From Methanofollis sp. (GTDB lineage: Archaea; Halobacteriota; Methanomicrobia; Methanomicrobiales; Methanofollaceae), in the NCBI RefSeq assembly GCF_028702905.1, contig NZ_JAQVNX010000011.1, positions 1 through 37,640 of the forward strand: DNA of 37,640 bases, given 5' to 3'. How positions within the stretch are numbered: position 1 is the stretch's first letter; every line of letters begins with the position of its first letter. Of the stretch, positions 8,699-16,238 are shown piece by piece. Below the pieces are notes generated by a model. That model did not search any database. It was not told the origin of the DNA and saw nothing but the letters and a program-made list of their open reading frames with translations. A program made the translations under genes and the position numbers.

Positions 8699-8822
8699 CG
8701 GCACTCCTCCGGGGGGTTTCACCCCCCGGTCCCCCCAACATTACGATAGGGAGTGGATGGCAGTCATCTTCGATATGCAGGGTTAATCCTTCCCCTGGCA
8801 TAGTGTTTAGGGGAAGGCGGCG
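8699..8822. repeat. dispersed structured repeat, copy R2b (partial, tandem to R2a)
   Basis: The same CCGGGGGG-TTTCA-CCCCCCGG stem and TCCCCCCAACATTACGATAG arm follow R2a directly. The right half is degenerate and ends with GGGGAAGGCGG. The tandem arrangement shows that the GGGAAGGCAGTTGATCGGCACT segment is the junction between units. Confidence 0.8.
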
Positions 8823-8866
8823 GTTTGGAGTATCACTTCAAACGTACCCCGGGAACCGAGCACCCC

Positions 8867-9580
8867 CTACCCCTCTCTCTCCTCCAGAACCCTCAGAGCA
8901 ACCGCCGCCGCCGCCTTCTTCGCTTCGGCCTTGCTCCTGCCGGTGCCAGGGGCCGAGAAGAGGTCGGGGACGGTGACCGCACAGACAAATGTGGGGGCAT
9001 GGTCGGGCCCCTGGCGGTCGAGGACATGGTACTCGGGCAGGTCGCCGGCGTGGTCACCCTGGACGCGCTCCTGGAGTCTGCCGATGGTGTTCTCGCCGGT
9101 ATCGAAGTGGAGGATGTCGTCGGCGACAAGACCGAGCACGACCTCCCGCGTCCTGTCCAGCCCGACATGGAGGTACAGGGCGCAGATGAAGGCCTCGAAG
9201 ACGTCGGCGATGATCGACGTCGTGAGGGCCTGGCCCGTTCCAAGGAGGATCAGCCTCTCAAGCCCTATGCCGGTGCCGGGCACGATCGTGCCGAGGTGCT
9301 CGTTCTTCACTGCCTCCATCCTCTTCGAGAGGGCGCCCTCGGAGCAGTTGAAGGTGGAGAAGAGGTACTCGGCCACGATGAAGTTGAGGATGCGGTCGCC
9401 GAGGAACTCGATGCGTTCATAGTCTGGGCAGGGGAGTTGACCGCAGGGGTGCTCGTGGGCATAGGACCGGTGCGTGAAGGCCCGGTCGTAGCAGGCAAGC
9501 GCCTCGTCGGTGACTCCGGTGATACCGATCGGTTGTTGTGCAAGAAAAGCGAGAAAGTCCTGTTTTCGTGTCCATTCCAT
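8867..9580 (-). CDS. rnc: ribonuclease III, bacterial type
   Basis: Double-strand-specific endoribonuclease of 237 aa with an N-terminal RNase III domain and a C-terminal double-stranded RNA-binding domain, the standard bacterial length and layout. The signature ERIEFLGDR (55-63) supplies Glu58 and Asp62, and ADVFEA supplies Asp126 and Glu129, so the Mg2+ site is complete. The tail (about 160-235) has the dsRBD pattern with TFVCAVTVPD and the final helix GRSKAEAKKAAAAVALRVLEE. RNase III is patchy in archaea, where splicing endonuclease and RNase P/Z usually handle stable RNA, so transfer from bacteria is a reasonable inference. The gene diverges from the aldehyde dehydrogenase gene across 97 bp. 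A weak GGGTGG site precedes the ATG. Confidence 0.92.
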   Translation of the reverse strand: MEWTRKQDFLAFLAQQPIGITGVTDEALACYDRAFTHRSYAHEHPCGQLPCPDYERIEFLGDRILNFIVAEYLFSTFNCSEGALSKRMEAVKNEHLGTIVPGTGIGLERLILLGTGQALTTSIIADVFEAFICALYLHVGLDRTREVVLGLVADDILHFDTGENTIGRLQERVQGDHAGDLPEYHVLDRQGPDHAPTFVCAVTVPDLFSAPGTGRSKAEAKKAAAAVALRVLEEREG

Positions 9581-9677
9581 CTGCAGACCACCCTGGAGGA
9601 GACGACGGGTACAGGTGCGGCCGGCCCGCCGGGAGGGAAAAACCTATTCTTCCATAAAAGATAGGATCCCAGCAATT

Positions 9678-11090
9678 ATGAAGATGCTTATCGGCAGCGC
9701 ATGGGTGGATGCGTCATCAGAGAGGACGATGGACGTCGTGAACCCCGCCACCTGGGAAAGGATCGACAGTGTGCCCCTCGGCGGCCCTGAGGACGGGGGC
9801 GCCGCCGTTGAGGCCGCAGGGGAGGCGCTCGCCGGGTGGGCAGGCCAGACCCCCCTCGACAGGGGGAAGGTCCTCTATCGCACCGCGGACCTGGTGCGCA
9901 GAGAGGCCGACACCCTGGCGACGACCCTTGTCGCCGAACAGGGCAAGCCCCTGCGCGAGGCAAAGGACGAGGTGCGGGGCTTTGCCCATATCCTGGAGTA
10001 CTATGCCGGACTTGCGTCCTCCCTCCAGGGGGAGACGCTGAACACCGCGGCATACGGTCGGATCATCGTCGAAAAAAGACCTCTCGGCGTCTGCGTCGGC
10101 ATCGTGCCCTGGAACATGCCGGTGCTCATCGCGGGCTGGAAGATCGGGCCGGCCCTCCTTGCCGGCAACACCGTCGTGCTCAAACCGGCCAGCACCACGC
10201 CTCTCACGACCCTCGCCATCGGCGACCTCTTCTCCCGGGCAGGCCTCCCGGCGGGGGCCCTCAACATCGTCACCGGTCCCGGGGAGACCCTCGGCGAGGC
10301 GCTGGTCACCCATCCCGATGTCAGGAAGGTCTCCTTCACCGGGGAGATCGGCACGGGCAGGCGCGTGGCCGAGGCCGCGGCCCAGACGATGAAGTACGTC
10401 ACCCTGGAGCTCGGCGGGAGCGACCCGATGATCGTCTGCGACGACGCCGACCTTGAGGCAGCGGTCGCAGGGGCGGTCGCCGGCCGATTCTATAACTGCG
10501 GGCAGACCTGCACGGCGGTGAAGAGGCTCTTCGTCTTCTCCGGTGTCGCCGAAAAGTTCAGGGCCCTCCTCACCAGCAAGGCCGAAGAGATCAGGGTCGG
10601 GAACGGAATGGAGCCCGGCGTCAGGATGGGGCCGCTGAACAATGCCGCAGGTCAGGAGAGGATGCGGCAGGTGGTCGAGGGGATCGAGGGCGAGGGCCGG
10701 GTCCTCACCGGGGGAAAGGTGCCGTCGGGAAAGGGTTTCTTCTTCGAACCGACCGTGGTCACCGGCCTTGCGCCCGACGCCCTCCCCCTCCGCGATGAAG
10801 TCTTCGGACCCGTCCTCCCGGTCTTCGAGGTGGAGAGCCTCGACGAAGCGCTTCACGCGGCGAACAGCACGAAGTACGGACTCGGGGCATCGATCTGGAC
10901 AAAGAGCCTGGAGAGGGCCGAGAGGGGCTGCAGGGACCTGGAGGCCGGGATCGTCTGGGTGAACCAGCACCTCAAGATCCCGCCTGAGGCACCTTTCGGC
11001 GGGACGAAGTGGAGCGGTATCGGGCGGGAAAACGGCCGTGGCGCACTGGACAGGTACACCGAGGAAAGATCGATTCTTATCAGGACATAA
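9678..11090 (+). CDS. NAD(P)-dependent aldehyde dehydrogenase (succinate-semialdehyde dehydrogenase-like)
   Basis: Soluble ALDH-superfamily enzyme of 470 aa, full length, oxidising an aldehyde to the acid with NAD(P)+. Visible motifs are VPWN (143-146), the dinucleotide-fold SFTGEIGTG (219-227), the general base Glu244 in LELGG, the nucleophile Cys278 in NCGQTC, and the C-terminal EEAPFGG-type segment (IPPEAPFGGTKWSGIGRENG). It resembles succinate-semialdehyde and lactaldehyde dehydrogenases, but the substrate cannot be set from sequence. ATG 9678 gives the family start MKMLIGSAWV. The frame continues upstream, but that part is antisense to the rnc gene and not protein-like. In methanogens such an enzyme may detoxify aldehydes, or serve alcohol oxidation. 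Confidence 0.9.
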   Translation: MKMLIGSAWVDASSERTMDVVNPATWERIDSVPLGGPEDGGAAVEAAGEALAGWAGQTPLDRGKVLYRTADLVRREADTLATTLVAEQGKPLREAKDEVRGFAHILEYYAGLASSLQGETLNTAAYGRIIVEKRPLGVCVGIVPWNMPVLIAGWKIGPALLAGNTVVLKPASTTPLTTLAIGDLFSRAGLPAGALNIVTGPGETLGEALVTHPDVRKVSFTGEIGTGRRVAEAAAQTMKYVTLELGGSDPMIVCDDADLEAAVAGAVAGRFYNCGQTCTAVKRLFVFSGVAEKFRALLTSKAEEIRVGNGMEPGVRMGPLNNAAGQERMRQVVEGIEGEGRVLTGGKVPSGKGFFFEPTVVTGLAPDALPLRDEVFGPVLPVFEVESLDEALHAANSTKYGLGASIWTKSLERAERGCRDLEAGIVWVNQHLKIPPEAPFGGTKWSGIGRENGRGALDRYTEERSILIRT

Positions 11091-11187
11091 AAGGGCAGGG
11101 TGCTGCCGGAAACCCTTCCCCTCCATTCAGGTCGGGAGGAATCGTGTGTTTGTGGGAAGATGAAGGAAATAGGGAAGATAGTGTGCT

Positions 11188-11655
11188 TCAGTCTCTGAAG
11201 AGCACGTGGGTGGTCATCGACTCTGCGCCGAAGAACGCCTTGCAGAACTCGCCCATCTTCTTGGGGCCGTAATCCTTGCAGGAGAAGATATCGAGATAGG
11301 CAGCGTTGGTCTCGTTGGCAAAGTGGCCGGAGACAAGGGAGGTCTCGATAAGCTGCATCATGGAATAGCCGGCGACCTTCTCGCACGGGCCGAAGTGGAC
11401 GACGGTCGGTTCGCCGAAACGCTTCATGTCGATGAGGTCGCAGAGTTCTACGATGAACTGCTTGATCTTGTCGGCGTCTCTGATGGTGGCCGGGTTGCAG
11501 TTCTTGAGGTCGACACTCGTGTAAAGACCCCAGGATCCCTGAGCGTTGAACTTCTTGATGATCTCGTCGTCTGAGAGGGTATCCCAGTAGTTCGTGGTCT
11601 CGTTCAGGGTGAGCATGTCATTCTGGTTGTGAATCTCGGTTGCGGTCATATTCAT
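11188..11655 (-). CDS. S-adenosylmethionine decarboxylase (SpeD)-like pyruvoyl protein
   Basis: A 155-residue protein with the fold pattern of short prokaryotic SpeD. After an N-terminal extension (1-40) comes WGLYTSVDLKNC, then VVHFG, then the processing region QLIETSLVSGHF, and AAYLDIFSCKDYGP. Aligned to SpeD, Ser106 matches the residue that becomes the pyruvoyl group, His111 the processing histidine and Cys126 the active-site cysteine. The normal Glu-Ser-His has become Thr-Ser-Leu. It may therefore be a decarboxylase with a changed substrate (SpeD-derived arginine or ornithine decarboxylases exist) or an inactive homologue. ATG 11655 is set by GGAGGGGAT just upstream; a GTG at 11658 is in frame. 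The gene is alone between the convergent ALDH gene and a long AT-rich gap. Confidence 0.7.
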   Translation of the reverse strand: MNMTATEIHNQNDMLTLNETTNYWDTLSDDEIIKKFNAQGSWGLYTSVDLKNCNPATIRDADKIKQFIVELCDLIDMKRFGEPTVVHFGPCEKVAGYSMMQLIETSLVSGHFANETNAAYLDIFSCKDYGPKKMGEFCKAFFGAESMTTHVLFRD

Positions 11656-12159
11656 CACGATCCCCTCCGGGAGAGTTCCCTGGAGGCTATGATGTAATAA
11701 CAACATCAATTGAAGATTTAAAAATATCTATCCAGATACCCCACAGGGAATGAGATAAAACGGACAGATTAGAGAATAAAATGAGAATTAATGGCCAATA
11801 ATGAGTCATTTCGTGAATAAAATGCAATATTATGCCGAAACCGGTCTGCCCCGTATTTACGCCGCGTTTGATCCTCCCGTACACAGCAGGGCACGCCCGT
11901 GGCCCCGATCGGTTTTGCGCTCTATAAATGGCCAGATTTACATTCGGCACCATCAGACTCAGGGAAAAAAGGATTTGAATGGTTTAATTTGGCTAAAACA
12001 AGCCAATTCTGTTTTAATTTGAAATTTTAAGTTTCCAGAAAGAATAATCAGAGATAGTATGGCCATTCCTCCATTATATCAGGCAAATGGAAAAACATCC
12101 ATATATCTGTGAATTCAGTGTGAAAAATAAATGTAAAATAATATGTTCACTAATGAACA
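11656..12159. other. AT-rich intergenic region of about 500 bp
   Basis: No supported gene is present. The region is clearly more AT-rich than the rest of the window. It holds a likely TATA box for the SpeD-like gene (GATTTAAAAATATC, 11715-11728, read on the minus strand), a plus-strand TATA-like CTCTATAAATGG (11920-11931) with no gene after it, an inverted repeat TTGGCT/AGCCAA (11989-11994 and 12001-12006), and the terminator hairpins of pepN at the right end. A plus-strand frame at 11801-12022 lacks a ribosome binding site and does not look like protein. Confidence 0.5.
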
Positions 12160-12171
12160 TCATCGTTCATT
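12144..12171 (-). terminator. overlapping hairpins at the 3' end of pepN
   Basis: Two alternative perfect inverted repeats overlap at the stop codon. AATGAAC (12152-12158) pairs with GTTCATT (12165-12171), and TGTTCA (12144-12149) pairs with TGAACA (12154-12159). On the minus strand they are followed by TATTATTTTAC. This looks like a termination or 3'-end protection structure. The two hairpins share bases, so only one can form at a time. Confidence 0.45.
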
Positions 12172-14988
12172 TTCCGCCTGCCGGTGCGGCAGGGCATCCA
12201 GTTCAGGGGCGGAACCGAACCCGGCCACATACCGCACCACGGCCCGCGGCGCACCGTCAAGAAGACGGCGGGCGGTGTTATAGACACTCGGACGGGCGGC
12301 GGGATCGACAGAACGCATGACCCCGAGAAGGACGGCGACAAGGGGGGCCTGGTGCTCCTCTCCCATGCTGTCGAGCGCACCGAAGACCTCCAGGGCGCTG
12401 ACCGTGTTGTACTCGTTGATCCCGGCAAGACGTCCGAGCACCCGGGCAAGATACTCCCTCCCGGCCGTGGTCTCCAGGGAGACCATCCTGTTGCGGACGA
12501 ACCTTCCGTAGAGCGCTCTCTGGTCGTTGCTCTGCTCGATCCTGAAGGACGGCGACACTTCCACGCGTCGCACAAGGTCGATACAGTCGGGCGCCGTGAC
12601 GCCGGCGACGACGGCAAGGAACATTTCCCAGGAGACGAGGTCGGCGCGGGACTCCTCCTCGAAGACGTCGAGCACGGCCATGCGGTCGGGCGCCGACGAG
12701 TCCATGTAGGTCGCAAAGGCGACAAGACTGTCGGTGGTGCAGGCGGCCCTCTCAAACTGCTCCCTGATCAGGGCGTGCACCGCCGGGGTGTCGAGGGAGG
12801 CGAGGAGGCCGAGGACCACATTCTTCACCTGCCGCGCCTTGATCGCGGCCGGACTCCGGTCGGCAGGCGCCGCGGCGTACCGCCTGTACAGGGCACGGAG
12901 AACCTCTTCGTGCCGGGAGGCGATGCCCCTCTGGAGGCGGTCCCGTGCCCCGTGCAGGGCGGTGTAGCGGTGGGCATAGCGGGGGTCGTCGACCGACTCG
13001 AAGATGGTCAGGAACTCCCCGCCGACCGCGGCCATCAGGGCGTCGTCGGAGAGGAGGTCGGCATAGAGGTCAGAGAAAGAGGGCGATGGGACCGCACCGG
13101 GATCGTCGAGGAGTCTGACCATCTCGGCCTCCGCAAGGCTCTGGAAGGCGCAGAACCTCCCGATCACATCGGGGTCGTGCCGCACCCGGAGATGACGTTC
13201 TTCCGGCGTTGCATCGTCGACCAATTTCCCATAGAATGAATAGCCGCGATTGGCCGCGACAAAGGCCGGCCTTTCCACGCCGGTAAAGACGACCTCTTCG
13301 TGGCGTCCGGTGACCTGGTGAGTCGCACCGGCGATCTCCCGGCCCTCCCTGTCCATCAGGGCGACCACACAGGGGAACTCCCAGGGCTCCATGCCCGCGG
13401 GCGTCTCCTGGTCGAGGGTGAGGGTGCAGGTGCGGGACGCGGGGTCGTAGGAGTGCGCCATCCGCACCGTCGGGTAACCTGTCTGCTTCAGCCAGAGATG
13501 TGCCATGCGTGCAAAACTCCGTCCCGCCACCTCCTCCATCGCATCGAGCCAGTCCTGCCTCGACGCGTTGCCGTGGGCGAACCGCCGGTGATAGAGGTCG
13601 AGGCCGCGGGCAAAGGCCTCCTTCCCCATGACAGTCTCGATCATCCTGACGAACTCGGGGGCCTTGACATAGGTGACGCCGGTGATCAGTTCGTTCGGGT
13701 CGTTGAACCCGTCAGGCTCGATCGGCATCGAGGCCGCGCCGGCGTCGAGGGCGAAAGTCCCGGTCTCCGGGTCGACGAGGTCGACGACACTCTGGAGGCG
13801 GGCATAGTCCTCGCCGAAGAGGAAGGCAAAGTGCGCGTTCTCCACGTGGACCGTCACCGCCTCGTTGAGCCATAGTTCGAAGGGGCTCTTTCCGGTGACC
13901 TCGGAACCATTCAGGTTGTGGTAGTACTCGTGGACCTTCACCCGGATCATGTACTCGTAGGCCCGGTCGGTCATCCGCCTGTATGGCATGATCCTGTTGG
14001 CCGTGATCGTGGTGTTGCCGACATTCTCCATGCCGCCATAGTCCGAGTTCTGCATTGCGATCTCGCGGTAGACCGTGCCGGTGTAGGCATAGCCCGGCCT
14101 GATCTCTCGTACCTTGCGGGCGAGGTCGGCACGGAGGGCCGAGACCCGTTCGTCGTCCCCGGCCTCTTTCGCCCGGTCGCGTTCATGGCAGAGGGCCCAG
14201 AGATCGGCGCGGTCGTACTGGTCAGGGCCGGTGAAGAGATAGACCCAGAGGACAGCGTCGGCAAGCGCCTCCAGGGAAGCCCCGGCGACCGCCGGGTCTG
14301 AGCCAGGCGGCGCGAGCAGTTCGAGGGCGAAAGTCCGGCCGTCCGGGTACTCGAAGTCGCGGGAAAAGGTGGCGTACGTCCCCACGCCGAGGAAGAAGAG
14401 GTACGGCGCCATCGGCGTCGTCGTGTTGTCGTAGGTGACGATGTTCCTGCCGTCGCCCATCGGCTTCCTCCCGGATAGGCCGTCGCCATTGGAGATGATA
14501 TTTGTATAGCGCTCGTCGGCGATGATCGTCGTCGTATAGGTGCACTTCGCCGCCATGTCGTCGAAGCACGGGACAAGCCTCTGAAAACCCCACTGCTGGC
14601 ACTGGGTGATCTGGGTCGGCGGCGCCCCTGCCGGCGTCTCGTCATAGTACAGGCCTTCAAGGAGCGTCCGTGACGGCCTGCAGCGTGTCCGGGTGAGGAG
14701 ATGGAGGTCGGCGCCCGGCTCGACCGGGTCGTCGAAGGAGAAGACGAGGACGTGACGGTCCCGGTCATAGGTGATGCCGGCCGCGGCCTCATCGCAGGAG
14801 GCGGCCACGACTTCGAGGTCGCGGGCATTCAGTTCAAGACGGTTGACCGGCCGGTCGCGCACACGGACATGCAGGCGCGAAGAGACGTCGGTGACATCGT
14901 CACGGACAGAGAAGGTGAGGTCCATGTGGACGACCTCGACAGGCAGTTCCCCGAAATCTTCAGGATAATAGGTAAAAATACGCGTCAT
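12160..14988 (-). CDS. pepN: M1-family aminopeptidase, PepN type
   Basis: Zinc aminopeptidase removing N-terminal residues from peptides, probably downstream of the proteasome, in the cytosol. The zinc site is complete: HEYYH (353-357) and Glu376 in LNEAVTV, with exactly 18 residues between. The exopeptidase motif GGMEN is at 318-322. Length (942 aa) and the long C-terminal helical domain match the bacterial PepN branch rather than the tricorn-factor (F2/F3) branch common in archaea. A charged segment of about 40 residues (about 258-298, rich in Arg, Asp and Glu) sits just before the catalytic core and is not part of standard PepN. No signal peptide is present. The ATG lies 32 nt after the roadblock gene, with no visible ribosome binding site. 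Confidence 0.92.
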   Translation of the reverse strand: MTRIFTYYPEDFGELPVEVVHMDLTFSVRDDVTDVSSRLHVRVRDRPVNRLELNARDLEVVAASCDEAAAGITYDRDRHVLVFSFDDPVEPGADLHLLTRTRCRPSRTLLEGLYYDETPAGAPPTQITQCQQWGFQRLVPCFDDMAAKCTYTTTIIADERYTNIISNGDGLSGRKPMGDGRNIVTYDNTTTPMAPYLFFLGVGTYATFSRDFEYPDGRTFALELLAPPGSDPAVAGASLEALADAVLWVYLFTGPDQYDRADLWALCHERDRAKEAGDDERVSALRADLARKVREIRPGYAYTGTVYREIAMQNSDYGGMENVGNTTITANRIMPYRRMTDRAYEYMIRVKVHEYYHNLNGSEVTGKSPFELWLNEAVTVHVENAHFAFLFGEDYARLQSVVDLVDPETGTFALDAGAASMPIEPDGFNDPNELITGVTYVKAPEFVRMIETVMGKEAFARGLDLYHRRFAHGNASRQDWLDAMEEVAGRSFARMAHLWLKQTGYPTVRMAHSYDPASRTCTLTLDQETPAGMEPWEFPCVVALMDREGREIAGATHQVTGRHEEVVFTGVERPAFVAANRGYSFYGKLVDDATPEERHLRVRHDPDVIGRFCAFQSLAEAEMVRLLDDPGAVPSPSFSDLYADLLSDDALMAAVGGEFLTIFESVDDPRYAHRYTALHGARDRLQRGIASRHEEVLRALYRRYAAAPADRSPAAIKARQVKNVVLGLLASLDTPAVHALIREQFERAACTTDSLVAFATYMDSSAPDRMAVLDVFEEESRADLVSWEMFLAVVAGVTAPDCIDLVRRVEVSPSFRIEQSNDQRALYGRFVRNRMVSLETTAGREYLARVLGRLAGINEYNTVSALEVFGALDSMGEEHQAPLVAVLLGVMRSVDPAARPSVYNTARRLLDGAPRAVVRYVAGFGSAPELDALPHRQAENER

Positions 14989-15020
14989 CGGCTCGAAAAA
15001 GGATGGGCCGGGAAAGGGGA

Positions 15021-15707
15021 TTACTGTTCCGACAGCAGACCCTGCACCAGGGACCTGACCCTGCCGAGGGGAACCCCCCGATCTGTCAGGACGCAGAGGA
15101 TACTGTCGCCATGGGGCACGGTACAGAGACGGCCGACAGGCGTCTCAAGGATGAAGTACGAGAGACTCCCCGCGCCCAGGGAACCGAGGAGGGAATCGGA
15201 CTCCCAGAGAGAGGCCGCAATATCGGCACATGCAAGCCCTTTCGGACAGGTGCCCGCAAGAACGGTCATCTCCTCCTCGGTACACCGTGCCACCAGGCGG
15301 ACGCCGTCCTCCTCACGGAGGAGGGGAGAGGAGACCGGCACTCCGGCAGCCTCGCTCCGGGAAAGGCCCGCCGAAGTATTCTCTTTCTCCTCGTCGTGGA
15401 CGGGCACGCCCTCTGCCTGACACCAGGCAACGGCGGCGGCGAAATCCTCGTCGGCGTACTTGCAGAGGGTCAGTTCGAGAACGTCCATGGAGGAGAGGTA
15501 TTCACGCGCCGCATTCCCCCTCAGCGTGATATCGCCGTGCCTGAAGAAGTATGCAACCGCCTCCCCCCTCCGGATCAGGACAAAACCCCTGCCGTCCCTG
15601 ACGGCGACCTTCACCGCCCCGAGAAAACGCACCGTATGGGAGTAAACCCAGGACAGGGGGGCTTGCATCGTTCCAAGGCTGGTTCCTTCAGGCAGATCGT
15701 CGATCAT
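15021..15707 (-). CDS. roadblock/LC7-like protein with an N-terminal DUF2226/DUF4388-like part
   Basis: A 228-residue soluble protein. The N-terminal half (about 15-95) has a small beta-rich pattern (GAVKVAVRDGRGFVLIRRGEA, then VAYFFRHGDITLRG) like the effector-associated domains DUF2226/DUF4388; this assignment is tentative. After a low-complexity linker (about 103-130) the C-terminal part (about 130-226) reads like a roadblock domain (DIAASLWESDSLLGSLG, VGRLCTVPHGDSILCVL and a final helix). Roadblock proteins dimerise and regulate small GTPases. The start ATG overlaps the stop of the upstream roadblock gene as ATGA, so translation is coupled. It is the last gene before pepN. Confidence 0.6.
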   Translation of the reverse strand: MIDDLPEGTSLGTMQAPLSWVYSHTVRFLGAVKVAVRDGRGFVLIRRGEAVAYFFRHGDITLRGNAAREYLSSMDVLELTLCKYADEDFAAAVAWCQAEGVPVHDEEKENTSAGLSRSEAAGVPVSSPLLREEDGVRLVARCTEEEMTVLAGTCPKGLACADIAASLWESDSLLGSLGAGSLSYFILETPVGRLCTVPHGDSILCVLTDRGVPLGRVRSLVQGLLSEQ

Positions 15708-16045
15708 AGCACAGATTCGATAAGGTCGCGGTTCTTCTTCATCTCATACCTGACACGCCCGGTATTCGCACCGGGTTCAAGGAGCACCATCAGCACAGGG
15801 CCGTTCCCGAGAGGTGTGGCAAGGATGTTCCCGCCATCTGCTTCGAGCATTGCGTCCTCGTAGCCGTCGGCACCGATCCCTGCGGAGAGACGTTCCCAGA
15901 CGTCCCGCACCGTGGGGACAAGAGATGCCGCAGTTTCCCAGTCGGCATTCCCGGCCTCGCCGAGGACCTCGCCGTCAGGCCCCGCGACGCATGCGGCAAC
16001 GGCCCCGGCGACGAGCAGTTTGCTCAGGGTAAAGTTAATCAGCAG
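15704..16045 (-). CDS. roadblock/LC7 domain protein, probable CTG start
   Basis: Small protein (113 aa) with the roadblock pattern throughout: an N-terminal helix (INFTLSKLLVAGAVAACVAG), a glycine-rich turn (PDGEVLGEAGN), a central helix (TVRDVWERLSAGIG), two strands (DAMLEADGGNILATPLG, GPVLMVLLEPGAN) and a closing amphipathic helix (GRVRYEMKKNRDLIESVL). The first ATG/GTG/TTG in frame is GTG 15910, which would remove the first helix and strand. The frame continues upstream to a CTG at 16045-16043, placed 8 nt after a strong GGAGGGAG site (16058-16051). I therefore take CTG as the start; ATT at 16039 is the other option. It is coupled to the next gene by a 4-nt overlap. Confidence 0.65.
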   Translation of the reverse strand: MLINFTLSKLLVAGAVAACVAGPDGEVLGEAGNADWETAASLVPTVRDVWERLSAGIGADGYEDAMLEADGGNILATPLGNGPVLMVLLEPGANTGRVRYEMKKNRDLIESVL

Positions 16046-16095
16046 AGTATCTCCCTCCAGTCATCTTCATTATTCCGGGGAAAGGATCCTCTCCC

Positions 16096-16230
16096 TCACC
16101 CGCCGACACTCTCTCCGGGGGTCTGACCGATCGCCCGGGCACAGGCGCTGGCCCGTGCCGGGAGGAGGAACCCGGCAGAATAACCGGATATCTCCTTCGG
16201 CGCCAGAGCGACGATGTCACAGAGCGGCAT
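16096..16230 (-). CDS. possible small protein (44 aa) in the roadblock cluster
   Basis: An ATG (16230) 8 nt after the stop of the HAMP gene opens a 44-codon frame beginning MPLCDIVALAPKEISGYSAG and ending in TGA at 16096. A short GGGG tract lies just upstream of the ATG. Codon use is similar to the neighbours. It fills the gap between the HAMP and roadblock genes, which would otherwise be about 190 nt in a tight cluster. I do not recognise it; it may be a real micro-protein, a decayed remnant or chance. Confidence 0.33.
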   Translation of the reverse strand: MPLCDIVALAPKEISGYSAGFLLPARASACARAIGQTPGESVGG

Positions 16231-16238
16231 AACCCCAC

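Noticed and set aside
9510-9677. N-terminal extension of the aldehyde dehydrogenase
   Set aside because: The extra 56 codons are antisense to the start of rnc and read as Arg/Cys-rich noise; the family start matches ATG 9678.
12184-13239. A 351-codon plus-strand frame opposite pepN
   Set aside because: Antisense shadow caused by GC-biased codons; no ribosome binding site and no domain.
16035-16238. A 67-codon minus-strand frame starting at GTG 16238
   Set aside because: Arg/Pro/Ser-rich and unlike protein; the overlapping frame from ATG 16230 and the roadblock frame fit the codon use better.
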